A DNA stretch of 64,000 nucleotides from Plectosphaerella cucumerina. Taxonomy: Eukaryota > Ascomycota > Sordariomycetes > Glomerellales > Plectosphaerellaceae. The stretch spans positions 2,542,001 through 2,606,000 of the forward strand of contig JAGPXD010000001.1 in the NCBI GenBank assembly GCA_020746995.1. Direction: 5' to 3'. A program made the position numbers and the translations under genes. The notes below the pieces were generated by a model. The model saw only the letters and a list, made by a program, of their open reading frames with translations, was not told where the DNA came from and ran no database searches. Positions within the stretch are counted from its first letter, which is position 1. Each line of letters opens with the position of its first letter. Positions 10,401-20,159 of the stretch are shown here, in pieces.

Positions 10401-12203
10401 GCGGGCGTTCCACAGGCACTGAGGCACAGTGAGGGCGCCCTTGATCTTGGTCGGATTGGTGGTCGAGGTGGCAGAGGGTGCAGATTCCGCCTTGTGGTTT
10501 AGGGAGACGGTGAAGAGGTCGCCTCTAGCCGACACAACCGCAATCGTCTCTCCGCCGGATGACACGCTCCTGATGGCGTTCCTCGACGGGTCGAAGCGTG
10601 TCGCTACCGATCTTGGAGTGAACTGCTGGTTGGCGAACACGTCGGGCACAGGGAACTTGACAAAGTTGTAGCCATAGCTCGTGAACACACAGACCGAGCT
10701 GTCCTCCAAGAGGCAGGTCGTGGCTTTGTCAATCGCGGAGACTGCCACAATGTTTGACGAGAACAGAGAGGCGGCCACCTTTCTCGGGGTGGACTGAAAC
10801 TCGAGAGACCTCGAGTCGGCGTCCATGAGAGCCAGCTGCCCAAGGTTACGACCCCAGCAGTACAGCGAAGTGGCCGTGTGTGCAACGGAGTGAACCGCCG
10901 AGGCGGCGATTCCAATAATCATCTCTTTCTTCAGGGCTCCGAACACCTGTCGGGGGTGTGCACTCATCGGCTCCTCGTCCTGGCGGGCGGATGGCAGCAC
11001 GTAGCCGAGTTGAGAATTGCCATTAGATCCCCACGTCCAGACTTCGCCCTGGCTGGTGAGGGCCATGGTGTGATTCTGGCCGAGCGCGGCCTGCACGACC
11101 TTTTTGTCGGCAAGCCCTCCTTGAACAGGAGCGAACCGGAACTGCGTGTTCTCGTCCCCCAGGCCCAGACGGCCGCTGCGCCCGACACCGCAGATGTACA
11201 TGTTTGAGATCGGGTCGCTGGTGAGAATGACTGTATGCAACTTGGACAGCACGGCGTCATGTATCCTCAGGGGCCGGTGTTTTGTCAAGGCAGGGATCTG
11301 GTCCAGATCGCTTGGGTCGGCGAGGGCAGCTTGAGCGGCGAAAGCCGGGTCGTCCTGCGCTTCTTCAAGGTATTCTTCGAAGAACCTGCGCAGTAGATGG
11401 GCTGGTCGTTGAAGCAAGATCCTCTCCGGAAACTGTCGGTCATCCTCGTCGCCAACACCAAGGGAGAGGTTCTTGTTACTTCCAAACATGAAGACCTCTT
11501 CTCCGTCCGTGACGGTATCAAGTGCGGCGACGGACTTGGCAAGGTCGTAGTCATCGTTGTCGCTCGCGCCGCTCTCGGAAGTATCGTCGGAGCCGTCAGG
11601 GTCCATAGATTGCTTCAGGTCGCGCAGGGCGATGGTTGAGTTGTAGAGATCGAACGGACTATATCCCTCGTGGTCCTTGGTCTTGATCAGATGTCCGACC
11701 TTGGCTACGACGCTGCTGTGGGCCTGCTCGGTGAGGAAGCTGCGCTCCTTCTCCAGCAGCAGCCGGGCGATGGAGATGTTGCCGGCGTACAGCGCCCGAT
11801 GGAGGGCATTCCAGCCGCTCTCAGGGTCCTGGGCGTGAAGGTCGACGGCGGGGTGGGCCAGGAGGGCTTCGACGAAGGAGACAGCAGTCGAGGCAGTCGA
11901 AGAGGCGGCGCGCAAGAGCAGCGTCAGGCCGGCATGGTCGCGACTGTTGACCTCGGCCTTGCCCAGCGCCGACGTGGCTCCCTTTTGCCCGCCGGAGAGA
12001 GCGCCAAAGGTCGAGCCCTTGCGCGATTTGGTGACGCGAGGCGAGGTGCCCGAGGCAGCAGTATTGGCAGTAAGACCCAAGGATCCAGAGCCTATGGCTG
12101 GGCTCTTGGAGAGGCTCTGGGAGCTGTGGCCGACCGGTGCCAGCAGCCGCTGGAACCTTTCGACATCATTGTCCCAGTAGTATTTCCAGAGTAGGTGACT
12201 CAT
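7419..12203 (-). CDS. ankyrin-RCC1-tandem BTB protein (IBtk-like)
   Basis: This single-exon gene encodes about 1,594 residues. The ATG at 12203 (MSHLLWKYYWDNDV) is chosen because the frame upstream of it has only a GTG. Domain order: ankyrin repeats (about 85-190, e.g. GWNALHRALYAGN); RCC1-type repeats (about 235-560, e.g. MYICGVGRSGRLGLGDE and WTWGSNGNSQLG), expected to form a beta-propeller; a first BTB/POZ domain (about 755-880, VHGWLLAARSPTLREVF); a second BTB (about 905-1060, VHSQLLRQRCAFFEGLF); then a long Ser/Pro/Lys-rich tail ending in a Gln/Glu-rich helix and a basic Arg/Gly segment. This architecture matches animal inhibitor of Bruton tyrosine kinase (IBtk), a proposed Cul3 substrate adaptor. 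A ubiquitin-ligase adaptor role is therefore inferred, not shown. The tail patch around LGLSMEDIIGQQ looks conserved rather than random. Confidence 0.88.
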   Translation of the reverse strand: MSHLLWKYYWDNDVERFQRLLAPVGHSSQSLSKSPAIGSGSLGLTANTAASGTSPRVTKSRKGSTFGALSGGQKGATSALGKAEVNSRDHAGLTLLLRAASSTASTAVSFVEALLAHPAVDLHAQDPESGWNALHRALYAGNISIARLLLEKERSFLTEQAHSSVVAKVGHLIKTKDHEGYSPFDLYNSTIALRDLKQSMDPDGSDDTSESGASDNDDYDLAKSVAALDTVTDGEEVFMFGSNKNLSLGVGDEDDRQFPERILLQRPAHLLRRFFEEYLEEAQDDPAFAAQAALADPSDLDQIPALTKHRPLRIHDAVLSKLHTVILTSDPISNMYICGVGRSGRLGLGDENTQFRFAPVQGGLADKKVVQAALGQNHTMALTSQGEVWTWGSNGNSQLGYVLPSARQDEEPMSAHPRQVFGALKKEMIIGIAASAVHSVAHTATSLYCWGRNLGQLALMDADSRSLEFQSTPRKVAASLFSSNIVAVSAIDKATTCLLEDSSVCVFTSYGYNFVKFPVPDVFANQQFTPRSVATRFDPSRNAIRSVSSGGETIAVVSARGDLFTVSLNHKAESAPSATSTTNPTKIKGALTVPQCLWNARKDGVRSVSVGEHGSVIICTESGAVWRRIKRAKAKDAGPGSAGAKRGDFKFQRVPGVNDIVTVRSSTFGAFAAIRKDCDVMKQQIAVDRQALAADLAPLLSLRGFEAAAPSGQGSETSKLWEAESLRLRIGELPYQLLRSSDLDADLLEHLKYKADHASDADILVRTTSSPDVMIPVHGWLLAARSPTLREVFAEYRSEGEYVMPETLELEERDGKTMVTFHSLDLLSLVNVVLYCYDDAVVPAWNFTRQAQPLAFRYRQIRTELMKLATKLQMAKLEAAVRLQTGVEKSHAEDMRLAIEDASFFEDADVIIELDDDEVAVHSQLLRQRCAFFEGLFHGRSGGMWLAGRQDLLEEDEQLRVDLQHVDASAFRYVMRFLYADVGTELFDDVVAADVDEFSDLVVQVMSIANELMLDRLSQICQSIIGKFATSRNIGLLLNEISPCSVTEFKDAGLEYVCLQMETMLENHFLDELDEGLLEELDEVVRQNQLSRYPFARSGRAELLLHDNNPELAGDIEEERQIRVKEMAYKLSQRDDDRRVSTSLRAKFGSFDDLSGTSPVPEPFSRRRSKAGQNEPFSPTLRHSDSRADLMFDMDEDRPLSLTSPIAPPSLAPAKSRSQQSIPGTVPLATSLSRPGSHLERGVDSGQQSTPPVAATSGSVQTTPFTAATEGKNKGKAPWGDSPLPTSKLDLREMLSGTPPKSALSASLAAQKAADASPRTAQQKMSQKERKKQQMAQAAALLAQEAEEKLPKAAWDTQDSAKRPAPWKAVSAGNKASLQDLMSAEKPMAASTANPKPLVAAESSPKTTPRRTASPDTRFSGQSRSGSAKPAASSSSSSRQAPPAQPLVPHSKSYKTSRPKFEPMLGLSMEDIIGQQRREQEIVKEAAAKRSMQEIQQEQEFQEWWDQESRRIQEEEARRAAKDDKDGQQKTSKRGRRGRTGKGGIEGLAGQAEPVKADRKPAKEKGSTASSSNNNRGKSSRGRGGKGPTGKISA

Positions 12204-13652
12204 GGGCAGCGTGGTGGTTGAGTTGGGTCGGGACGCCCTTTCTTGCGCTTTCAACTGCACCTCGCTGTGATTCTCAGGGGATCACGGCGTTTTTAAAGGA
12301 GCAGAAGGAGCGCGCGAAGGAGCGGTGGGTGGAAGGTGGAAGTATTCGATTGTAGATTTCCTATGCGATTGGTATGTGTCGGGGTGGGCGATAATGCTGG
12401 TTGCCACCTGGCTGGTATTCGGTACGCGGATGGAGAGCGAGATGGAGCTTCGGCGTTGACAGTCGAGGTATCGATGTCGAAGGGTGGCGAGTGTATCGCA
12501 AGAGGTGTCTCGTCGGGGCTTCGTTGGTATAAGTCGGAGGAGCGTTCCTGCGGTGGTAATCGAGCGTGTTGGCGGGAGGATAGACCGGGGAATATGTTGG
12601 CGGAGATGTTGGTGGAAATACGATGATTGTGCGCGTCAGAACTCAGGTCGTGGGGAGGAATGCGCCCCGCGACGGGACGGGTCACGGTCCCCGCGCCGCG
12701 AATTCCCGGCGCAGAGGCACACTACAGCGTGTGGAGACCTGTGCAGGAGCTTTGGATCCGGTCCTTCAACATCTGGGCCAATCAGCATGCTTCAATAGAG
12801 CTTGTGCTTGACTTGCAGGCCGAGAAGCTGCACCCCGCGCATCTGCACTTGGACTCTTGGAGCACGATGCCATTTCGGCGCACTCAACTCGACCACCTCT
12901 GCCGGTTTTGGGGCCAGCGACATTTGATCCCATGATCGAGTTTTGCCGAGATCGAACACTTGAGCGGCCTATCAAGCGAGGACTAAGCCCAGAGGTCGAC
13001 AAGGCCTGCGCAGGAACACCCCCCACACCCAGTGCGACCCTGGCCTGATCATCCCGTCGCATCGAACCTGGAAGTTCATTGGTGCACAGAGGTTCAACTG
13101 CTAGGACGAAGACGGGACTCGGGAGCAGCACATGGCACCGTGGGGCCAGTCCGTCAAGCACGGGCAGGCAGGCGGGATCACCAATGCAGCGCGGGCAAAC
13201 CTGGGCATGCAGTCAGCCGGTTGATGCACCATTGTTCGTCTCGACCCTTGTATTGGGTTAAGGATACAAGCGGCAGTTCAAACCAGCTTCGATTGCCGTC
13301 TCGGAGACACTGCTCACTGCGCAAGGCGAGGACATCCCGACACTTGATCGGCATGAAACTCGACCAGGGCTGTCGCGGCGCGATAAGATACATGCCGTCC
13401 CGATAAGCCGGCCGCTCACGTAATTCAATCGGTGGGTGGGCTCCGGCGCCGACTCGGATGCGCTCCTGCTGCCGACACCGACTGTAGCGACCGACGGCCG
13501 CATCCCACAATTTATTCGCCCACTCCCTCCTCGACATCACCCTCCTTCCCGCCCTCCTCGTCAAGTCAGTCCGTTTTCTGGTGAGTCCAATTGCGCTTCG
13601 CACATGCGTCCCTCTCGCTGACTTACCTTTCTAATCAGTATAGCTGGTCACC
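12204..13652. promoter_or_regulatory. divergent intergenic region
   Basis: About 1.45 kb separates the start codons of two divergently transcribed genes, so it should hold both promoters and leaders. CT-rich tracts around 13525-13565, just before the carrier start, look like a typical fungal pyrimidine-rich leader. No clear TATA box or further gene is seen. Confidence 0.5.
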
Positions 13653-14866
13653 ATGTCCGACGCACCGCTCCCCTTCGTCTACCAGTTCGCCGCAGGTGCG
13701 TTTCCCGCAATGTCCCTCGCGACCCTGCGATATCGCACGGGCGACTGACACCCCAGCACAGGCGCCATTGCCGGCGTCTCGGAGGTCAGTACCGCCCTCG
13801 TCCCTCTCTAGCCATCGCTTCCACTTGCTAACGCGATTTCTGTCTGTCAGATCTTGGTCATGTAAGCCGACTTTGCCGCCCTCTCGATGCGCCTCTGGTG
13901 TCGCGTGCTCACCCGATACCAGGTACCCTCTGGATGTCGTCAAGACAAGAGTGTTAGTCCTGCTGTCCCCCCTCGACAAGAAACCAATCGCTGACACCAT
14001 CCCAACAGCCAGCTGCAGACCGGCACTGCCACGGGCAACGACGCCTACAACGGCATGGTTGACTGCTTCCGCAAGATCATCCGCCACGAGGGGTACGCCG
14101 ACCCCAAGCCCTCCCCGTCCCGAAGAAACACCCCTTGACAGTGCCTCGCCGCAGCTTCTCCCGCCTGTACCGCGGCATCTCCGCCCCCATCCTCATGGAG
14201 GCTCCCAAGCGTGCCACCAAGTTCGCCGCCAACGACGAGTGGGGCAGAGTCTACCGCAAGGCCTTCGGCATGGAGAAGACGAACCAGCCCCTCTCCATCC
14301 TGACCGGTGCCACCGCCGGCGCCACCGAGGCCGTCGTCGTCGTCCCCTTCGAGCTCGTCAAGATTCGCCTCCAGGACAAGGCCTCCGCCGGCAAGTACTC
14401 GGGCGGCCTGGACGTCGTCTCCAAAATCATCAAGGCCGAGGGCCCCCTCGCCCTCTACAACGGCCTCGAGAGCACAATGTGGCGCCACATCGTCTGGAAC
14501 GCCGGCTACTTCGGCTGCATCTTCCAGGTCCGCCAGCTGCTGCCCCCGGCCGAGACCAAGCGCGGCCAGGTCCTGAACGACCTCGCCTCCGGCGCCATCG
14601 GTGGTACCGTTGGCACCATCCTCAACACCCCCATGGACGTCGTCAAGTCCCGTATCCAGAACAGCCCCAAGGTCCCCGGCCAGACCCCCAAGTACAACTG
14701 GGCCTGGCCCGCCGTCGCCACCGTCGCCCGCGAGGAGGGCTTCGGCGCCCTCTACAAGGGTTTCCTGCCCAAGGTTCTCCGTCTCGGACCTGGCGGCGGT
14801 ATCCTGCTTGTCGTCTTCACCGGTGTCATGGACTTCTTCCGCACCATGAGGCAGCCCACGGCCTAA
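13653..14866 (+). CDS. mitochondrial 2-oxodicarboxylate carrier
   Basis: This is a mitochondrial carrier family (SLC25) protein of about 300 residues, closest by eye to yeast Odc1/Odc2, which exchange 2-oxoadipate and 2-oxoglutarate across the inner membrane. Exons are 13653-13695, 13762-13784, 13851-13861, 13923-13952, 14009-14092 and 14155-14866; all junction phases agree. Three repeats carry the signature PX[DE]XXKXR: YPLDVVKTRVQ, VPFELVKIRLQ and TPMDVVKSRIQ. Other family landmarks are PFVYQFAAG at the N terminus, GISAPILMEAPKRATKFAAND and GPLALYNGLE. The first four exons are very small (43, 23, 11 and 30 nt), so the 5' end is easily mis-annotated. Expected location is the inner mitochondrial membrane, with a role in lysine catabolism/biosynthesis. 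Subfamily is likely but not proven. Confidence 0.92.
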
Positions 14867-15357
14867 GCGCAGCGACATGCATGGCGCAGCACAGCGTAGA
14901 GCATCCGAAGACTGCAGACCTGGCGGCGCCAGGTCAGCAACTAGCATTTAGCCAAACATCGCCCGGATCTCCTCGGAATATTCACGCAGAGATATGGGCA
15001 CCTCAGATTCCAACACTCACGCACGGCAGGACAGCGTCCTGCGTACGGCAAGGGGCGAGTCGCGGGAGGTCTGCGCGAGCAGGCCAGGCGAAGGATTTGA
15101 GGCGGCATCCGTTTCCAGATAGAAAGCAACCAGCGCGGATAAGACAAAAGATGGAACTGATATATATTCTCACCCACCCCAGTTCCACTCGCCAGGTGCG
15201 GGATATGTACCATCCAAATATGCTGATGGCCGTATAGTCGTAAAGTCATGCCCTTGAACCGTCTGGTACCAATTACAATGCCATAAATCTGGCCCCAGGA
15301 ACGCCTCTACCAACAGATCTCCGTCTCAACGCCCCTCCAGATGGATACTTGACTGGG
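14867..15357. other. convergent 3' intergenic
   Basis: About 490 bases lie between the carrier and the LaeA-like gene, whose 3' ends face each other. They hold both 3' untranslated regions, and nothing else is recognised. Confidence 0.6.
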
Positions 15358-16823
15358 TCACCGAGGCTTCCGGCCATACACCGTCCTGTACGGCAGGTAC
15401 GCATGAAAGGCAGTCGTCTTGACATGCTCCCTGACAGAAACAAGGAACACCTCCACCTCAGTCGGCGTCCAGCCCAGCGCTGCAAAGGGCCGAGCGCTCA
15501 GGCCTGGTAGACCGGTGAGGATGCAGTGGGACAGGAGCGAGCCGCAGAAGCGCCTGTGGGAGTCTGCCGGCCACTCGCCGACGGGACACTTCCGGCTCTC
15601 ATCGGTGACGCCCCTGAACCCAGCGGCGCGCATCTCCGCCGCCACGGAGCGGATTCCAAACAGATCGCTGCCTCGCGCCGCCATGCCAGCAGCGAGATAC
15701 TCAAGCCATGAGCCGAGGGCATAGTCTCCCGGAACAGAGCCATCATCGCAGCCCGCGGCGCAGTCGAAGTCCTGGACTTCGAAATAACCCCCTGGCTTAA
15801 GATGGCTGGTACGAATCAGCACATGGCCGCGGCGTTACACTACCTCAGGAACAGGACTTACTCGTATGCCCTCCGCAGCAGCTCGGGCCGGTTCCGGACC
15901 GAGTTGAGCGTGTTGCGGATGAAGATGAAGTCGAACTTTCGCCCGTCAAAGTCCCACCCTTGCTCGTGCTCCATGTCGTCGACGTAGAATTGTACGTTTG
16001 GGGGCACCTCGGGAGACTGTATGGGCGAGAGGTCGATGCCCTCGAAGGAGGAGTTCGGGTAGGTGTCTGCCACTGTGGAAAAAGAGGTGTTAGCCGGGGG
16101 AGGGATCCGAGAAAGACGGGGATGGTGGCGTCGTTGTGCGACCTGGGGAGGGGGCGTGATTGGGATGCCGAGCCGGGACGGTGCCAGCGTGTTGGTGTTC
16201 CCGACCTGCTTGAGGGTGGGCTGACACTTACGTTGTTCGCACCAAGTGCCGGTCCCGGTGCCTGGGAGGAGGGAGGGCTGTCAGTCTGGAGGAGCAGGGG
16301 GGTATGAAGGAGGGGAAGGGAGCTTACCGAGATCAAGGACTTGCGCCCCCTTTTCCAGACGGGGCTTCACTGGCGACTGAAAGTATCCTCCGCACAGATT
16401 GAAGCCCAAGACATGAGCGCAGTGGTCCGACTCCTGTTGCGTATCATCGTTGGGGAAAGAGTAGGAGCCAGGGCGGTATCCGTGGTAGCGGAGGCCGTTC
16501 TCGTAGCTGTACGCCTTTGCGCTGTCTGTAAGGCTTGCCGTCTCGTCCTCGAAGTCGGGCATGGCTGGTGGTGGGGGAGGCGGAGGCATGGCCTCGGCTG
16601 GCTGGCTGCTGCGCTCGTGCTTGCTCTTGCTCTTGCTCTTGCTGCTGCACTTGCTCTTGTGTCCGGAGCGGTGGGAGGTCGGGGTTGGTGTCGGGGAGCT
16701 GGTGACCTTGCGGCGCTTTTCAGGGGCGCCGGTGTTTGCCATGTCTGCTTTGGAGGTCTTTGGCCGGTGCGCCAGGACGAGGGAGCCGGAGCCTTCTTTT
16801 GTCTTTGATGAGCAAGGTGGCAT
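15358..16823 (-). CDS. LaeA-like SAM methyltransferase
   Basis: This is a class I SAM-dependent methyltransferase of about 394 residues in the LaeA/TAM-like family, whose founder LaeA is a nuclear regulator of secondary metabolism and development. Exons are 16823-16328, 16261-16232, 16072-15862 and 15805-15358; the total length keeps one frame. The SAM-binding motif I spans the 30-nt exon 2 (LDLG then TGTGTWCEQ). Motif GIDLSPIQ follows, then FDFIFIRNTL, HLKPGGYFEVQDF and a C-terminal FHAYLPYRTVYGRKP. The order YSYENGLRYHGYRPGSY before motif I is typical of LaeA-like proteins. The first about 80 residues are disordered with a Ser-Lys repeat (SKSKSKSK) coded by a GCTCTT-type microsatellite. An in-frame ATG at 16742 (MANTGAPEKRRKV) is an alternative start. 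It need not be the orthologue of LaeA itself, because several paralogues are usual. Confidence 0.85.
16610..16665 (+). repeat. TTGCTC-type microsatellite in coding sequence
   Basis: An imperfect hexanucleotide repeat, TTGCTC with TTGCTG variants, lies in exon 1 of the LaeA-like gene. On the coding strand it gives the Ser-Lys-rich stretch. The unit is a multiple of three, so length changes would not shift the frame. Confidence 0.7.
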
Positions 16824-19800
16824 GTTTGCACCTGGATACACTTCGTGTCCAGACCCCCAGTCTTGCAGTGTTGGCTCGGTGAGAAAGAAGAGATGTTTGT
16901 GGTATAAGGGGTTGTCGTCAGGGTGGTGTCGATGGGGGATAGACAAGAAAGACAGGAGAACTGAGACAGGCCGTGTCAAGAAGATATACCAGCAACACGA
17001 CCCTATGATCCAGCAAGGCGAGAGACAGAATGTTCTTGTATGCTGGCGACGAGGTGTATTGGTGTAGGCAGAGAGGTGCGCACCAAGACACCATCGAAAC
17101 ACCCAGACCACAAGAACCAGCCGGAGGCGTTCCGAGAATATATACGCCGCCGTGCCGGGAATCTACAGGCCCAGGTGCGTCACCGGTAGCCAGCCATCCA
17201 AATCTCGGCCAGGACCCGGGACCTGGGGGCGGGCGCAGAAGCAAATAGGCCGCGGGTCACTGCAGCCGGTCACTCGCCGCCCCATCCTCTCGATGAGAGA
17301 CGGGCGTCCAAGAAAAGAGAGGGCATTGTCCCACAGCGGGGACTTTCTCCCCCCCCTCCTCGAGGGAGACCGTGGTGGTGTGCCGGGATGGACGGGGACT
17401 GGAGGGGACCCTCGCGAACCCACCAGACGAGTTCTCGGGTTCAAATCCGCGCCCCAGGAGGCCGGGAGAGAAACCCAGAGGAAGGGAACCTTGGCGCAAG
17501 ACGAGCCGCTCCATTGGGCGGTGTCCCGGTCTGGCGGTGACGGGCCAGGGGGGGGTTGTTCAAATTTAGCTTCCCAGAAACCGGTAGGTGGTATCAGGAC
17601 TGGTCCCAATACTCGTACCGCGGGCACCCCTAGGGGACAGGACTGGATGCGCTGGCAGGCCCGTGGCTTGCGCCATAGCAGCGGCATGGCAGAGATCAGC
17701 CGGCGAACCAGAGGGCGACGACAGGGTCCTGGTCGCCTGGGACTTGACAGCTCGAACTGACTGTTTCGGAATGAGCTGCATGGTGGCTTGGGAGCTTGCC
17801 CTTCGGTGCCCTGGACTGGTCGTGGTGGTCGTCCGGGGGGAGGGAAAGGGGGGGTGATCCCCGGGGGATGAAAGCTTCCCCCCTTTTTCTTCCGGCAAGC
17901 AGATCCCTGGGCTGGGCCCTCCCGAGTGGTGTCCCAGACAGCTGGGTTCGCCAGTACCTGTTCGGTGGTGATCATCAGATTTGTGGCACTGGTCATCTTT
18001 CCAGCTCAGTTCCTCCCTTTGCGGGCATCCTTTGGAACGAGCGCAAGGAAGCTGACATGACTTGACCCTCCCTCCTCTCCTTCGAAATTACCTGCGGGCA
18101 ACCTGTTGAGGGGCAGTGTACGCCGAGTTTGCCGACAGACAACAAGAGGCCCTGCAGCCAGTCCTCTCCACAGGCCCTGGGCGAGCCCACAGCGGCAGAA
18201 GCACCCTGGAACCCTCTCACGGGCACGCTAACGGGGGGTCGGATGGCCGGAATTTCCAGCGGTTCGGGAACGGCTGGTGAGATCCCTGTGCCGCCTGATT
18301 AGGGGGCGGGGAGGGGAGGACGGCGAACTCGGAGGGGGCTTGAGCAGGGGTCTTCGGCGCTTGCCTCACCACCACCGCTCGTCCCCAGGCTGGCCGTGCA
18401 TCTCATCGCCCGCTGCTCCTTCGACCCAGCGTCACGGCTCCCTCCCTCTGCTGCATCTCGGCCAACAAGTCATCCACCATCCTCCCGCTTCTTGACGAGG
18501 GAGTCAGAGTGGACGGACAAGACTCTGTTTGCCCGTTATGGACCAGGGGGGCCCTGATCGAGGACAACGACGCCCGCTTGAGAATCCGTCGATTGGCGGC
18601 CATCCTCGGTATGCTCTCCCATCGGCCTAGCGTTGTTGAGCCAGTCATCGTCGCACCCCGTGGCCCTCAGCCTGCAGCAGCATGCGAACATGAGGCCACC
18701 GGGATGCATATGACCTGCATGCCGGCCGGCGCGCCTCAAGCCAGACAAAGCCGGCCCCCTCATCTCTCTGGGGTTTGTCCCACGAATCCTCTGACTCCAA
18801 TCTCCGCTGTTAGTGTAGCCATCAAGGTGAGCTTTGGAGAGTGCAGCAAAAAGGCCACCAGGTGAGCCTGCTTCGCCAACTGACAGCAGGACGATAGGCT
18901 TCCCAAGGCCCACGAACTGCCTACCACAAAAAGTGCAGTGCATCGACCGGCAATGCCGCTTGCTTTTCCGACCCTCTCACCGCAACGGGCCAGAGTGCAA
19001 CCCCTCTGCTCTCCTCCCCTTTGCCCGTGCCGCCCGCCAGTAGTCCACTTGGCTGCAGCCGCCTGCAGCCTGCAGTCGCAGTCGTCGAGGGATTTATGCC
19101 GCCTCCATGGAGGAGGCCTCGTCCGGCGTCCGTCCGGCTGCTTCGTCCTGCCTCTTTCAGCGAGCGCAGACCCAGCCCGCCGGGTCGGCCCCGGTAGCGG
19201 ACTCTGCAGACGGCGCAATCTCGTCCTGGGACACGTCGCTGGCCCTGGCTCGTCGGTAAAGCCTGGCCGGTTGTCGGGTCGCATCGCTGGTCGGGGAAGG
19301 ATTTAGGCAAGCAAACACCTGATCCGCGGCATCCTTCGCCCGTCCCCGTGGCGGCCACCAGTACCACAGTCTTGGGATTTCGGCTTTGGAGACAGCAGAC
19401 TCCTGGGATCCGGCTGAGAACCCATGGTTGGCTTAGGCTTCCCATCTCCTGGAGGTTCGTTGCTTGGTAGGCATTAAGGCACCTGCTCAGAGCACAAACA
19501 CTGACTCCTAGCAGGCCAGGCTCAGTCCAGTCGTCAATTCCATCCCTGAGGCCGGAGGTGGTCGGTCTCCGACGGTCACCGCTGCATCCCATGACGGTCC
19601 CCATCGTCCTCATGACAGCATAGATGCGCAGCTGCCGGCACCAACCCAACGGACGGGGACGTGGCGCCATCTCCAGTCTGTCGGTTGGTGGCCGTCCGTC
19701 CTCTCCATGCACATCGCTCGCTGGCGTTGCAGGCCAGCTGCAGGTGGTGTAACCTCCCCACGTCCAACTCGCCGGGTCTGGGCCGCCCTGAGAAGGCAGG

Positions 19801-20159
19801 GTCACAGGGCGGAGGAGAGGAGGAGAGGAGATGAGGCACGCGCCGTCAGTTGTGTGCTTCCTGTTCGTACACATCCCTCCCCTGCCTCCCCCAAAGAAAC
19901 GCAAACATCGCCGGTGTGACATGACGAGTGACAGAAGCCAGTCCCCCTGCCTCCCTTGCTGGCGCCCGCCCGGGGTCGCTACCACGGCCGTGGAATCTCC
20001 CGCCGCCCCGGTCGGCGCCCGCTGCCTGACATTGCCTTTCCGCCCATGGCGCGACCCAGAACCCCGGGAGGTCTGTCGCCGAGCATGCGACTGTCCCTAA
20101 CAGGTACCCAGAGTCGAAAGGAATCCCTCTCGCCAAAAACCGACCGCATGACCACGGCG
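16824..20159. other. 3.3-kb gene-poor region upstream of the LaeA-like gene
   Basis: No gene can be supported here. A TATATA element at 17139-17144, about 315 bases before the LaeA-like start, may be its core promoter. Long open frames occur (for example 354 codons at 19985-18921, minus), but they start with non-ATG codons, show odd composition and match no family. One segment (17437-17448) resembles a tRNA B box but has no cloverleaf around it. The sequence is GC-rich and not RIP-like. Confidence 0.55.

Noticed and set aside
14045..14947. 300-codon open frame antisense to the mitochondrial carrier
   Set aside because: It mirrors the last carrier exons; Gly/Asp/Val-rich composition is an artefact of the strand.
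17437..17448. tRNA B-box-like sequence GGGTTCAAATCC
   Set aside because: The flanking bases do not form a T stem and no A box or acceptor stem is present.
18921..19985. 354-codon open frame in the region upstream of the LaeA-like gene
   Set aside because: It starts at GTG, has random-looking Arg/Gly/Ser composition and no recognisable motif.
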